Origin: Mucidula mucida | Taxonomy: Eukaryota > Basidiomycota > Agaricomycetes > Agaricales > Physalacriaceae | DNA length: 64,000 bases | Direction: 5' to 3' | NCBI GenBank assembly: GCA_015501055.1 | Contig: JADNYV010000036.1 | Span: forward strand, 1 to 64,000 | Part shown: piece after piece, positions 10,675 to 21,639 of the stretch | Layout: every line of letters begins with the position of its first letter | How positions within the stretch are numbered: the stretch's first letter is position 1 | Notes under the pieces: model-generated | What the model saw: only the letters and a program-made list of their open reading frames with translations | The model's database searches: none | What the model was told of the DNA's origin: nothing | Position numbers and translations under genes: made by a program

Positions 10675-11517
10675 TCATAAGAGTACTTGCACGCGCACTC
10701 GAGAAGTCTTCCTGCCCATCTTCGCCGGTCTAAAAGTCTTCCTCCTCTTCAACGGCGACTCCTCAACAAACGGTGCAAACGTTTCCTCTTCCAATGAGCC
10801 GCACTCTTCGGGAACAAGCGAACATAATTTCCTGACAAGCGGTGCGACATCCCCTGACGACCTTGGGACTGCTGTCTTGCGGCCGAAAAGAACCATATCC
10901 GCCGAATTACGCCTGGCCTTCTTCATGGTCGCTTTCACTTGCGTGGAAGTCACGCGGGGAATGTAGGAGTTCGATGCAGGTGAGAAGAGAGATGTGGTTG
11001 AGGTGGTGAAAGGCGTCGAGACGGCAGTCAAGCTATCCTACATTCTGGGCGCCATGGGACGTATCTCCTTGCTTGTCGTCTTTGCGAGCTTGACGAATGG
11101 CGTGCCGATAGACGCTGTAATAAAAATCAATGTCTGCATCACCGACAATAGGAGTAGACGCACCAGCAGACAGTCTGCGTTTATGCTTAATGTCGGGTTC
11201 AACTAATGTTGAAACCGAGTCAATTGTGATGCCCGACGCATCCGTGGCCACTGTGTCTACAGACGAGCGCCGTGAACGACGTTGACTGCAGATGGGCGTC
11301 GATATACGATGGAGTTCAGGAGCACGAGGCGACAACGATGGGCATAGCTTGAATGTAAGCATAGCGGCAACGCTCTAGAAACCGTATTAGATGCCTGCAG
11401 AAAAGGGTTTGTAGAACAAGGTACAACTGTAACGCCTGCGGTGCTTTGCAGAACGCCAAGCGTAAGCGAGGCGTATGAGGCGGGGGTAGAAAAGCAGTGA
11501 ACTTTAGAACTAGACAT
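10675..11517 (-). pseudogene. Family B gene, copy B2 (three exons, stop codon in exon 3)
   Basis: Exons are 11517-11425, 11374-11164 and 11114-10675. All three join in frame for 248 codons, but a TAG at 11040-11038 interrupts exon 3, where B1 and B3 read RRMSDS. The first donor is GTACCT instead of the GTACGT of the other copies, and the second is GTGCGT, so splicing may also be weaker. The tail SPLKRRKTFRPAKMGRK is kept. Apart from the nonsense codon this is the best preserved family B copy. Confidence 0.65.
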
Positions 11518-11565
11518 GTGGTGATGGTGATTCAGTTTTGGTTTAATCCACTGCTGGGGGAAGGA

Positions 11566-11597
11566 TTTTATACGGGGAGTGTTGGTGAGACTGTCTC
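11566..11597 (-). promoter_or_regulatory. B2 promoter: TATA box and GAGAC palindrome
   Basis: TATAAAAT at 11573-11566 on the minus strand, with TGAGACTGTCTC at 11586-11597 directly upstream. Confidence 0.55.
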
Positions 11598-13231
11598 TCT
11601 TTGATCAACCGGGAGAGCAATGCAAGCGAAGGGGAGCTACAAGCAATCGGTGCACCACAGGTCGTCCTGTAGTGCTATTGCGCACATGTCACGGTGCCAC
11701 CATGCACGACGAGATCTGAATATTATAAGGGGCCAGCGTGCTAGAGGTAATATTCAGCGCAGAGCATTCGAGGAAAGAAGCAATTGGACCCACCAACATC
11801 GAACACCGGCGATCGCAGCTCCGTGGGTGCTTTAGCGTTAAATCCGGTGCAGTGCAAGCTTAGACACCGGGGAGATCCAAGTCTGAGCTCAACGTCAGCA
11901 TGTGGAATCAACAAAAGAAATTTAGCTTACTATGGTACATGTCCTAACAAGGGATCCTCATATACATAGTGCAAAGCGGTGCAGCTAACAGATCAATCAG
12001 TTCAAGGAAACGATACGTCTCTACTTCCGTAGGCCACCGGCTATGCTTGTTGAAGTAACCATGGATATCTGGACAGTCATGACTCTATCCTAGAGCCCGA
12101 AACGGAGGGAGAGGCAGAGGGCGTCTTCATCGCAATACAGCCTCTGACCATGACTCTCGTGCCAGAAAAGGTGAACCTTGCTCTTCGACAATCATCTGGG
12201 ATTCGCGACCTTGATAAAGGTGTGGTGGACGCGGCGAAGGTTGATGGCAAAGATGACTGGCATCTCGATCTGTAAAAACATGTAAGCGAAAATGATGCAC
12301 TTTGCAAGCGCGTACTAACCCATTGGACAAACGGAGTAACGGTTAAGCGCTAACAAACGCTTCTCGCCCCCGGGGGGACCGCAGAGAGGCAGAGAAGGCG
12401 TCACACAAATAGGCATGACTCTCGTGCCGGTAAAGGTGAACCTTGCCGGTTGACAATGATCTGTGACTTGGGACCTTGATAGCTGTATTGGACGCGACAA
12501 TGGTTGACGGCAAAGAGGACTGGCATATTGAATATCCCGATCCGTAAATACATATTTGCGAAAAACCATACAGCTTGCAGGCACATACCAACCCACTAGA
12601 CAAACGGACTAGCGGCTATTGGGACCGTGAGATGCGTTCAGCTAGGACTCTTGCGGATCCTTGTGCTCTTCTTACCCTTGGGGCGACCAGGGAGAGGCAG
12701 AGAAGGCGTCACACAAACAGGCAGGCGCACGCGCTAGCGACAGCCCAAGGGCATTGGTGCCGCGGCCGCTGCTAGTTGTCCTCCATCGACCTCGTCGACC
12801 GTAATCAAAGCACGCCATATTCCAGTCCGGAGTTTCAGGATGAATCAATTGAAAGGGTTTCTCGGAGGTACTTGGCAAGGGAGAACATCGGCAAAGCGGT
12901 GTGTGAACGGTGGGGAATGGTGGAAGGAAGGAGTGTCGGATACTCGGGCCGGACAGGCGCTTTCTCGACCTTCGGGTTGACTAGTACATCACTTAGACCA
13001 CCAAGTTGCCACCAAGCCACCACAGCCATGCGCTAGAGATTGAGCTATACGCTGTATTATGTTCAACGCGCCACCTCCGCCGTGTTGGCACACCTAATAT
13101 CTCCTCAACAAAAGCATGTCTTCATTTCTGTGTGCGTTGTCATTGCCGTCATGTCTGAATTAAAGTGATACACAGATGTCCGTGGGTATAATACAATGTC
13201 CAAGAATGGCTACTTCAGTAGTCGACATTAT
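11598..13231. other. Right part of amplified unit 2, with an internal tandem duplication
   Basis: Homologous to the unit 1 segment 6985-8331. A block of about 270 bp is present twice in a row (roughly 12130-12400 and 12415-12610) but once in unit 1, which explains part of the length difference. In the first block a plus-strand frame beginning at the ATG near 12151 stays open for 41 codons (LDKGVVDAAKVDGKDDWHL). The other copies of the block carry stops or shifts. No intact gene. Confidence 0.4.
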
Positions 13232-14118
13232 TTAATACTTCGAAATCGAAAGGCGCTCTGAAGGATATTTCCCAGTCGCAAAGCCTTTCAGTCTTCGAAG
13301 TGTATTAGCGAATCTGCAGGTATCGGTGAGCAAGACGAAGACGGCAGAGTGAAATCGAACACATACCTGCCACGAGCAGTTCGCCTGGATCGTATCGGCC
13401 CACTGATGCTGCCCAAAAGCCGAGCTGATTTCGTCGCCTGAGCGATCTTCACTGAGGACCGACGTGCAGCGCGCATTTCAACAACGCTCGAACGCCGCGT
13501 CGATGCCGGTGCCATCGGGAGAGCGGAGAAAGATAGCTCCTCTCCTGTCGAAGGTGGCGCATCACTAGCGGCAGGCTCTTCAGCCGTAGATTGTGATTGC
13601 GGGTGTACAGTCTCCACTGAATTTCTCGACGACAAGAGGTGGGAATAATCAGGTTCTACAGACCGCGGTGGGCAATCAGGAGGAAAATCACTGATTTGGT
13701 AGGGGCGCGCGCCCAAATCCTTGGTTGTTGCAAGCGCAAGGCGGTGGAGGAAGTGGTCCCAGGATTCGGCGGCAGGTTGCGGTGAAGGCTTAGCGGCCGG
13801 TCGGCCGGTAACTGTGGGCGCCAGTACTCCTGGGGCGGTCTCTAGAGGCCCAATGGGCTGCTCCACGGTGGAGGGATCAACCGCCCGGAATTCGAAGGGG
13901 CCATCCCCGAAGACGGAGCGCTGCATGTATGAATGAGGTGCGCGTGGTGTGCTGTTGGAATTGACGCGGAATGAGGAGACGTTGTTGGCGGGGATGGCGC
14001 CGATGGCAGGTGGGGAGAAATCTTTAATATCGACACCATTGACGATGAGGACCATGATGGCAAATAGGAGTTGAGCAGTTAAACTTGTAAAGTTGTTTGA
14101 ATGGGTGGGTTTGGGCAT
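13232..14118 (-). CDS. Family A gene, copy A3 (two exons)
   Basis: Exons are 14118-13367 and 13292-13232, with the same donor, CTAATAC branch point and acceptor as A2. The second-Met start at 14055 gives 249 aa. The N-terminal segment differs from A2 (MVLIVNGVDIKDF), while the core from HSYMQRSVFGD to TARGR is nearly identical. The copy sits at the start of a third, truncated unit. Confidence 0.72.
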
Positions 14119-14138
14119 AATTGAGTGTCGCGACCAGG

Positions 14139-14258
14139 TTTATATAGCAATCCTAGTGTCTAGTATCGTCATAGGAGGAGATGTGTTCGAGTTCGATCGT
14201 TGAGAGGTGATAGACCAGACATCAATCCTGTGCGTCTCAACTGTAAACCGGTGAGACG
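14139..14258 (-). promoter_or_regulatory. A3 promoter: TATA box and 26-bp inverted repeat
   Basis: TATA box at 14146-14139 on the minus strand. The inverted repeat at 14233-14258 keeps both 7-bp arms, although its spacer differs at three positions from A1. Confidence 0.6.
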
Positions 14259-14259
14259 G

Positions 14260-16938
14260 TGCCGCCGGTAAGACTCAGAACTTGATTCTCGGCGGTCGAG
14301 GACTAGTGGAGAAAGAAGATATCTCCGGGTGGACTGTGAAGACGAGTGGCGACAATTGGTTTTAAGAGTTCGTTATGATTAGGGGCAGGACCGTGAAGCG
14401 ACGTCTCGTTATATATCTGTTGGCACTTTTCCCGTAGCTCGCTACCGTTTTGAGTGCAATCAGGTATGCCTGGGTGAAGTAACAACTAACGGGCTCAAAT
14501 AAGACTCAGCATAGTCGAAGGTGACTTCATACCAGAACGAACGAGGCAGAGCAAGTCGATACCGATGATCGATGTAGCTGGCGGCTTCTGGTCAGCGTTA
14601 GCGTATTTTCACGACAGACTGGCGCGCCAAACGCACCTTAAAGACTTTCCCTAGCTGTGAGCGAGAGTGGACGAGCGAAAATAATGACATTTTCGCAACA
14701 CTGCGAACTGGCGAATCGATACTTGGAAGATATATGCCCTCTGCTTCCAGGTCAGTTCTATTTCCTCAGCAAATGTAAAGTCAACGTACCAGCGTCTGTG
14801 CGCGCCACCTTCATCACAACGGCTTCGCGTTTATCCTAGCGCAGAATTGTCGTCGCCAGAGCGACTCTTCCAAACAAAACGGAATCCAAGTTTCCCCGAA
14901 ATGCACCGTATTCTTGTTACCACTTGAGATGCGATGAATATGGTGAGGTGGTGTACGAGGGATACAGCTCTGGGTTGTAGTATGAATACGGCGGAGCAAC
15001 GCGCGACGAATACAGCTGCGCGTCGGGCGGCGGATGCAGCTCGGAGGACACTACATCCTGGGAAAGCAAACCATCTTCCGGCGTGTGCGCTGTATCCGCG
15101 GATATCGCTCTCGGAGAGGCCAGGACGAGAGGGAATCTGGGAACGACATGGTGTACCGGTAGTCGTCAATGGTGGAAGGAAAGAGAGAGACCTGTTGCCG
15201 CGTGTATCAATGCTGTATGAGAACGCTGTGACATTGCATCTGTCAGTCCATGCCGGGCGCCAATCTGACGGCACGGGCCTTCAAATGCTCCATCCAGTGG
15301 CAAGTCCTGTAGAGCACACCCTCACCCGTGCAGATTGAGGCTATTCAATAGGCGCGCGCGATTGACTAAGACAATCATGAACATTTCGCGAACAGCAATG
15401 GATCAGATGATCCCAAATACCTTGATTTAGACAAGTAAGTAAGTGGTCCATGATCAGGCGATGCTACCAATGCGAAGGAGGTCGTAGCTAATCCTACGCA
15501 TGTCCTTCTCTTGCAAGGTTTGAGCATAGCAGACATGTCATAAATATAATCATTCGTCGACATACAATGATGTATCATGACTCTTGTTCGTGCGTCAGCG
15601 TCAAGTCCTTTCATAACAGGCAAGTGGCTCACAACGATAGAAAGATGCCAGCTGTATCGATCATGCGGTACTCTTTCTCAATGGGATATGAAAGTCCAGG
15701 TTTGAGTGGGGTGCGAGATCGCGGACTGCGCGTCAAAGACTTCATCGCGACGAGCGGCTGATGACGAGGTGGGGAACGTCCACACATCGATACAGTCGCG
15801 AGCTCGACGGGATTGGGTGGAACTTTCTGCGCGGGTGTTGAGTTTAATGCGTCTTAAACGACAAATGCGACGGCATCTGGATCGACCAGCTCGCCCAAGA
15901 GCCCCTGTTGATTGTGAGATGGTGTTTAGTTTTTACACAAGACGTACTTGGTGGGCAGGTAGATCTACAGCCGCGACAAGTGAAAGCGTACGTCGCTATA
16001 ATCATTGTAGAAGGACACGGTGAGGGACATTTGGCACCGAGGAGCAGCAACGAACGACTAGGAGCTGGCGTTACAGCATAGCGCCGGAAACCGAGAGGAC
16101 TGCAAAGAATAAATCAATATAACTGAGATCGGAAAGATGAAAAAGAGGAAACTCACCTAGAGCCCTTCAGCGCTTCCAGTTGGCGCTACCGTCCCAAATC
16201 CCAGCGCTTCCGACGCCGGCATAGCGACGATTGGCTGCCTGGTCGCAGAACAGGTATACTCTAGTCCAAGGCATTGATGATGGGAGTTCTCAGAGGAACG
16301 AGGAAGGGTGGGGAAAACCGAGATGCTTGGAGAACCAACGAACTCCGCAATGGCCGCGAATCCATCTGTTTCTGCCCCACCAGTATCGTTTCTAGGAATG
16401 ATCCTGGTGCTAGCTCGGGCCAGGCCCTGCGTTGAGCTGAATTCGTTCAACACCGCTTGTTCTCCCTCCCCCAAACATCTACCACCCTCTGGGGATCCAC
16501 TCAGGCTTGCGTTATGCGCCTATTTGTTCGACGACGCCGATGGTACGGCCCAGGCAGACCACCAGGAGAGTGGACGGCTGCTAGAGCGAGGACAGGTCCG
16601 CGAATAGAGGACGTCGCAGGGCGTACATATCGGAGAACCTTCGAGGCATGATTTTCCCTTCCGTAATTCCAATTTACAAGCGAAATGTGGATCGACAGCA
16701 ACGAGTTTTGTCGAGAGCGATTGCTGAGCATGGATGATGGAGGTGAAGGAAGAGGCATTTCCGAATTGGGTCAACTCACCGTCGCGTCATCTCACAATAA
16801 TTTAGACGCGTAAGAAGCAGAGAGAAAGCTGTTTCAGTACTGGTATAAGATCCCCTTTGAGGTCAACGTTTGCATTATATCTAGAGAAAAACTCCCATGG
16901 GACAGTAAGTATCGAATACATCAACTCTCCCCTCCAAA
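14260..16938. other. Repeat fragments, no intact gene
   Basis: 14300-14640 matches the upstream region of A4 (30700-31080) closely, so A3 and A4 share a longer ancestral promoter segment. 15000-15650 is a diverged relative of 35330-35800. The rest (15.7-16.9 kb) has only short frames with no recognisable features. Confidence 0.45.
14917..15240 (-). pseudogene. Decayed gene fragment with Tyr/Pro-rich C-terminus
   Basis: A minus-strand frame ends at a TAA (14919-14917) after a Tyr/Pro/Ser-rich tail (APPYSYYNPELYPSYTTS). Upstream it contains AHTPEDGLLSQDVV. A related peptide, ARTPEDGAFPGDAV, is read on the minus strand near 35440. Further upstream the sequence suggests a frame change near 15110 (DYRYTMSFPDSLSSW). 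Both copies are fragmentary, and I do not recognise the family. Confidence 0.35.
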
Positions 16939-17570
16939 CTACGTCGAGGTGCTGGTAGTATTATCTACGCCCCTAGCGGAATACGGCTCATCACCACCAC
17001 CATCCTGTATATATGCGATAACCTCAAACCACACAACATGAAATACCAAAGGAATACACGCAAGCAAAGCAAAGACCACGCCTACGCCCGCGTCCGGCGT
17101 GCTTCGTATGATTTCCTGAACAATCAGAATCCAAAGCAGAACATCTGGGATGGTGTGGAAGATGGTGAAGACGATTGGACCGATGAGCGTGACGCGTTGC
17201 TATTGTCGAAGATCATTAGCTCGCGGTCTATGCAAAGTAACCCGCTCGCACCTCGAAAACCTCCGAACTCATGTTGTTGTACAGGAAGGAGATATGGATC
17301 GTCAACAGGACAAGAGCCGCGGTCCACGCCGCGTCGCACGTACGACCTGTTTGAATATACGCGCTATACAAGAATCATGTTCGTGTTGGTCCTAGTAGTG
17401 GAGGACGGGCGTTACCCAAAAAAGGTGCTTTGCTACGCAGAGTCGAGTGAGCTATAGTGTAAAGCCATGTAGAAGCAGACGCACGATGAGCAAGGTCATA
17501 TTCCGGCTCTCGCTCAGCTTCTTCATTAACTGAGGAATGTATTGCGGTTCCTGTAACGCGCGTTGTACAT
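16939..17570 (-). pseudogene. Fungal integral membrane protein gene, copy 1 (3' exons)
   Basis: On the minus strand, exon 17346-17252 and the last exon 17199-16939 are joined by a 52-bp intron. The last exon encodes a hydrophobic chain (LIGPIVFTIFHTIPDVLLWI, then VVFALLACIPLVFHVVWFEV) with at least two membrane helices. The preceding exon adds another (AALVLLTIHISFLYNN). Compared with copy 2 the changes are mostly conservative, so this was a real gene. Upstream pieces in 17460-17570 (EPQYIPQLMKKLSES in copy 2) belong to earlier exons, but a TAG at the start of this region cannot be bridged with confidence. It resembles multi-helix membrane proteins common in Agaricomycetes; the exact family is uncertain. 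Confidence 0.5.
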
Positions 17571-18402
17571 CAAGGTGTCAGCAAAAAGAATAGTCGTTGG
17601 AAGAAGGTGACCATGCAGTGGGAGTGTTGTCGGAAGACTACAGTACAGTCCATCTTATGTACCAGACACCAACCACGTATACGGGAACATTGATTCGCGG
17701 AGTGTTAATATCTAACATCTAAAAGGCGACCCAGGGTTGATTCGGCAAAGAGTGGGTATCTGACTAGACTGGTTTCATAGGCGGGGTCTTATAGGCATCC
17801 TCAGTTCAGGGTTCTATTCAAGGTCCGACGTGTTTGCCGCTGTAAGCCGTCTGCACGTGCTCGGTTCGACACGTCCACTTCAGTGCACCAACATCCCTCG
17901 ATGTTTGCTATCGTTAGCCATGGCGGCAATGCCAAAACCATCTATAATCTGGTACAAGGGATCTTTGGGTACTTCTTAGCGGTGTCATTTTGTTCCAGGG
18001 ACATTAACATGGGGAGGAGAGTAGCACCGGAAGGATGGATGGATGGCAGGACAGGAGATCTGGTTCGCAGCCTGTTAGCCTAAAGCTCTTTCAGAGAAAC
18101 CGGGTCCATGCATCCTAATATCTACGCGCAATACACGCGTGTTACGGCGTGTATGGATGATTACAGTGGAATTTGAAGTACGGCTTAGCAACCGGCACCC
18201 AGGCGGAGCTTGAAAAAAATGATGAACGGGGGATGGCGATATTGCCCTGTCCGATGAAACCAGGCTCTATAGTGCGTGTCGAGTTCACGAGACAGTACCG
18301 CACCTACTAGAGCCGCCCTCGCCAGGCTAGTATCTGACTTCGGCCCGACAGCCCGTGCTTGCTTGACAAAATGCCTGCCGCACTTTCAATCAATGGTACG
18401 TA
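17571..18402. other. No gene seen
   Basis: Only short frames. The left edge resembles 20270-20420, the upstream part of membrane-protein copy 2. A shared word, GGCGACCCAG, marks the end of the duplicated segment near 17724 and 20408. Confidence 0.5.
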
Positions 18403-18660
18403 AGATAGGCCTAGTCCACAAGTGACGACATCACGTGCGCGTGACGTCCGTGATGGTCACGGCACGAAATTTTGGCGGACCGCTTCTCAAGTGTGGCGCA
18501 GGGGTTTAGAGCGAGCAGTAGCACAAAGAACGAGTCCATTATATAACATTCCACCTTCATGTAGTGCTAGATGTAGGTAAATCACTATAGTTGGGTAATT
18601 TAGGCATAATCGGGAGGAAGGGTTCGGTGACCACGAAACTTCTTGTTTGTCCAAGCCGCT

Positions 18661-19239
18661 TCAGCAGCGCTGAGTTTCTTCGAGTAAGCATCTAAGAAGC
18701 GTGAGGAACGCGTCGCAAATCTGATAGAAAAGCATCAGTAAAGTGTCAAAAAGAATAGAGCAATCAGACCTTCTGATTGATTCTAACGGTACGGAATCCA
18801 ATGCCTTGATGATGTTTTGGTGAAGAACATCCTCTCTTGAGGATTGCGGAAACATGCAATAGACTTGTTTTGAGTACCCCCAGCACTGCTTGATGCAGTT
18901 CAGCTCCGGGTGGTATTTTGGGAAGAGGATGATGGAGTATCCGCGGGGCTTGCAGTGCCAGAAGCATCGACATCGATTGACAGTTCCGTGTTGCTGAGCT
19001 CGGGCTCGGGATGACCTGTGGGCAGCTCCTGAATGAGTCAACTTCAGCAGTGAGCAATCAAATACATGACAATTGCATGCACCTCTTCCTCAGACAGCGA
19101 TAATTGCTGTTTTTCTTTCTGTGGTTGGTTAGTGGCCTGATATATTGTCAGCCGGATCAAACATAGACATCACTGAGCAAACCTTTTGAGCATAAGAACC
19201 GAGATTCTTTGTTCTTCTACTACTTTTAGTCTTGGGCAT
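18661..19239 (-). pseudogene. Tc1/mariner-like DDE transposase, internally deleted
   Basis: The N-terminus starts at 19239 (MPKTKSSRRTKNLGSYAQK). A probable 46-bp intron (donor GTTTGC, branch CTGAC, acceptor ATATCAG) leads to ATNQPQKEKQQLSLSEEEVH. After a stop near 19045 the frame 19041-18661 carries the C-terminal motif of fungal DDE transposases, LFPKYHPELNCIKQCWGYSK. The region that should hold the first two catalytic acidic residues is missing, so the enzyme cannot be active. Confidence 0.75.
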
Positions 19240-19493
19240 TGTTGGGAGGATGATGGAGGTGCACCGCAAGTAAGATGAGCATGAGGCAGCCTCGTGGTAC
19301 CTCCGTTAAGCCCGGACAGGGTCCCACGAGGCCTCCGCAAGGCTGCGCCACACTGCGCCACACTTGCGCGAAAATTTCTGACCAAAAACTCAAATCGTCT
19401 CCCGAGGTCAGAAAAGCTGTTTTACACCTTTCTGAAAAAATCCTCAAAAAACTTTTTATTGAACATAAATATTGACAATCCGCAACCTAAACC

Positions 19494-19526
19494 CCGAGGA
19501 AACATCCAGAAGGGATGTTTCCTCGG
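19494..19526. repeat. Perfect 14-bp hairpin inside the Tc1-like element
   Basis: The arms CCGAGGAAACATCC and GGATGTTTCCTCGG are exactly complementary with a 5-nt loop (AGAAG). The hairpin lies about 110 bp inside the right end of the element. It may be a subterminal structure or a nested insertion remnant. Confidence 0.8.
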
Positions 19527-19610
19527 TTTCCGTTTCGCTCGCTCGCCATCCCGCCCGCCGCCCGCCAAACGAGCGGGAAGGTGCTGTCACACAATGACCA
19601 CGTGATGTGG

Positions 19611-20336
19611 TCACTTGTGGATGTCGCCTATCTTAGTATTATCTACAGTGCCAACGGAATGCGGCTCATCACTACCACCATCCTGCATATACGCGATAAC
19701 TTCAAACCACACAATGTGAACTACCAAAGGAATACACGCAAGCAAAGCAAAGACCACGCCTACGCCCGCGTTCGGCGTGCTGCGTATGATTTCCTGAACG
19801 ATCAGAATCCAAAGAAGAACATTCGGGATGGTTTGGAAGATGGTGAAGATGATGGGACCGATGAGATTGACGCGTTGCTATTGTCAAAGATTGTTAGCTC
19901 GCGGTCTATGCAAAATAACCCGCTCGCACCTCGAAAACCTCCAGACTCATGTTGTTGTACAGGAAGGAGATATGGATCGTCAACAGGACAAGAGCCGCGG
20001 TCCACGCCGCGTCGCACGTACGACCTGTTTGAATATACGCGCTATACAAGAATCATGTTCGTGTTGGTCCTAGTAGTGGAGGACGGGCGTTACCCAAAAA
20101 AGGTGCTTTGCTACGCAGAGTCGAGTGAGCTATAGTGCAAAGCCATGTAGAAGCAGACGCACGATGAGCAAGGTCATATTCCGGCTCTCGCTCAGCTTCT
20201 TCATTAACTGAGGAATGTATTGCGGTTCCTGCAACGCGCGTTGTACATCAAGGTAGATGGTAAGCAAAAAGAATAGTCGCTGGAAGAAGGTGGCCATGCA
20301 GTGGGAGTGTTGTCGGAAGACTACAGTACAGTCCAT
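19611..20336 (-). pseudogene. Fungal integral membrane protein gene, copy 2 (3' exons)
   Basis: Exon 20024-19930 and the last exon 19877-19611 are joined by a 52-bp intron ending CTAAC...ACAATAG. The last exon encodes RVNLIGPIIFTIFQTIPNV and a second helix (FALLACIPLVVHIVWFEVIA). An upstream frame, 20336-20130, contains LTIYLDVQRAL and LMKKLSESRNMTLLI. The reading frame runs from the gene into the end of the Tc1-like element, so the last eight codons (KIGDIHK and stop) are transposon sequence. The in-frame TAG near 20132 is shared with copy 1, so it is either inside an intron I cannot place or an ancestral lesion. Confidence 0.5.
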
Positions 20337-20655
20337 CTTATGTACCGGACACCAACCACGTATACGGGAACATTGATTCGCGTAGTGTTGAAATCTGAGA
20401 TCTGAGAGGCGACCCAGATTTGGGTCTAGTAGACCCTGAGAGGCGGTACATTTTTGGCAAACAGGGGTTCATAGTTCGATATCTCGGGTCGTGAGATGAG
20501 GCGATCACTTCTTCTTGTCTCTTACGACGTTGACTGCCAAAAGTCTCGTCCTGTATTCATCGTATACTCTACAGTCCTTGCTTTTTTGACAGCTCTTCTA
20601 GTCCTATCTTGACCTCTGATAACACTCCTTGATCTACTTTATCTCATCCCACCAA

Positions 20656-21268
20656 ATGCCTGCCACCAACCCCCCTATTCGTGTCCTAGTCGACCCATAT
20701 GCTCCCGTTTGCCCGGATTTCTCGTTGCCGGAGTGGAAGGACTCGAAGGAGGATGCTGAGAAGGCTCGACAGATCACCGAGGCCGAAGCTATTGCTCTTT
20801 CTTGCGAAACGGTGGACGGATGGTAACGACAGGAGTAAAGCTGACTGGGACGCGCAGGTTGCGCCCGACAAGGTTGCTGCTGACGCCGCCGAAGACCAGC
20901 GCTTAGCGGCTGAAAAGCTGGCGGAAGCGGCGGCTGACCGCGTTCGCAAGGACGCGCTTCAGGCCATTATCGACAAGAAGCCTCAGCTAGGCGTTTTCGA
21001 CTCCAACACCAAGGCGCCTGATTTCGTTCACAGTCTCGTTCACCTTACGGCTTTGAAGCTCGTCCAGGCTCGCCGCTACGTATCCTTGATGTACTGGACT
21101 CCCGACGCGTTAAAGTCAGCAGCTGACTTGGACGCCTCCGCCGCCGATGACGCTGTCGCGGACGGTTTGCGCGTGCTTCTTGGACAGGAGCCCGTCTCTC
21201 GAAAGTTTGAGAGGCGACCCAAATTTGGGAGTCTCGACATTGAGACCCTGAGAGGCGCAAGATTTTGA
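20656..21268 (+). pseudogene. Gag-like or E/A-rich Agaricomycete repeat protein, frameshifted
   Basis: The start at 20656 opens MPATNPPIRVLVDPYAPVCP. The frame shifts by one base near 20822, after SCETVDGW, and continues as DRSKADWDAQVAPDKVAADA. This is followed by an Ala/Glu/Lys-rich, probably coiled-coil segment and the block LVQARRYVSLMYWTPDAL. The layout resembles a large group of Agaricomycete proteins with a charged coiled coil and a YVxLWYFT-like motif, often near retroelements. That resemblance is from memory and uncertain. The 3' end carries a direct repeat of the sequence near 20405 (GGCGACCCA...GGG). Confidence 0.55.
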
Positions 21269-21639
21269 TTCTCCGTAAGCAAACACATTCCGAGTTTCTC
21301 TATACAGAAAAGAGTTGGTGTAGAAAAGTACGTTTGATTAGCAGCTGTTCCGCCTTGTCTAAACGCGCGCGCCTCGAACTGTGCAAAGAAACCGAGTAAG
21401 ATATGCGAATAAATCGCCGAAGACGCGAAGAGGAACGAACGGAAGACGAAGATAACATGAAGACATATTTACTGGCTCCTTCTTGCTGATGAGAGCAGTA
21501 CTATACGTGGCGTCGATGAATGCGCTCAAGAAGGGAATGATATGACACTGTGGGTAGAATTGGGAATAAAATGTAGAGGAAATAACAAGGATGCACTGAC
21601 CAACTCGCGCTCACAGTGTTCAAAAATCATCGGCGCGCG

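Larger units (their letters stand above)
18403..19633. mobile_element. Tc1/mariner-type DNA transposon, complete ends, defective
   Basis: The element is 1231 bp and flanked by TA on both sides (18401-18402 and 19634-19635). Its imperfect terminal inverted repeats are about 40 bp: the left end starts AGATAGGCCTAGTCC, the right end reversed starts AGATAGGCGACATCC, and both continue ACAAGTGAC.ACATCACGTG. A minus-strand transposase remnant fills the middle. The right end lies inside the 3' part of membrane-protein copy 2. The TA duplication, the inverted repeats and the DDE-type protein agree on the superfamily. Confidence 0.85.

Noticed and set aside
17038..17457. 139-codon plus-strand frame, repeated at 19.7-20.1 kb
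   Set aside because: It is the opposite strand of the membrane protein exons, where spliced helices and conservative changes support the minus strand.
20405..21268. Short direct repeats (GGCGACCCA...) around the gag-like frame as LTRs
   Set aside because: Only about 45-60 bp are shared and no other LTR features are present; a similar word at 17724 belongs to the membrane-gene duplication.
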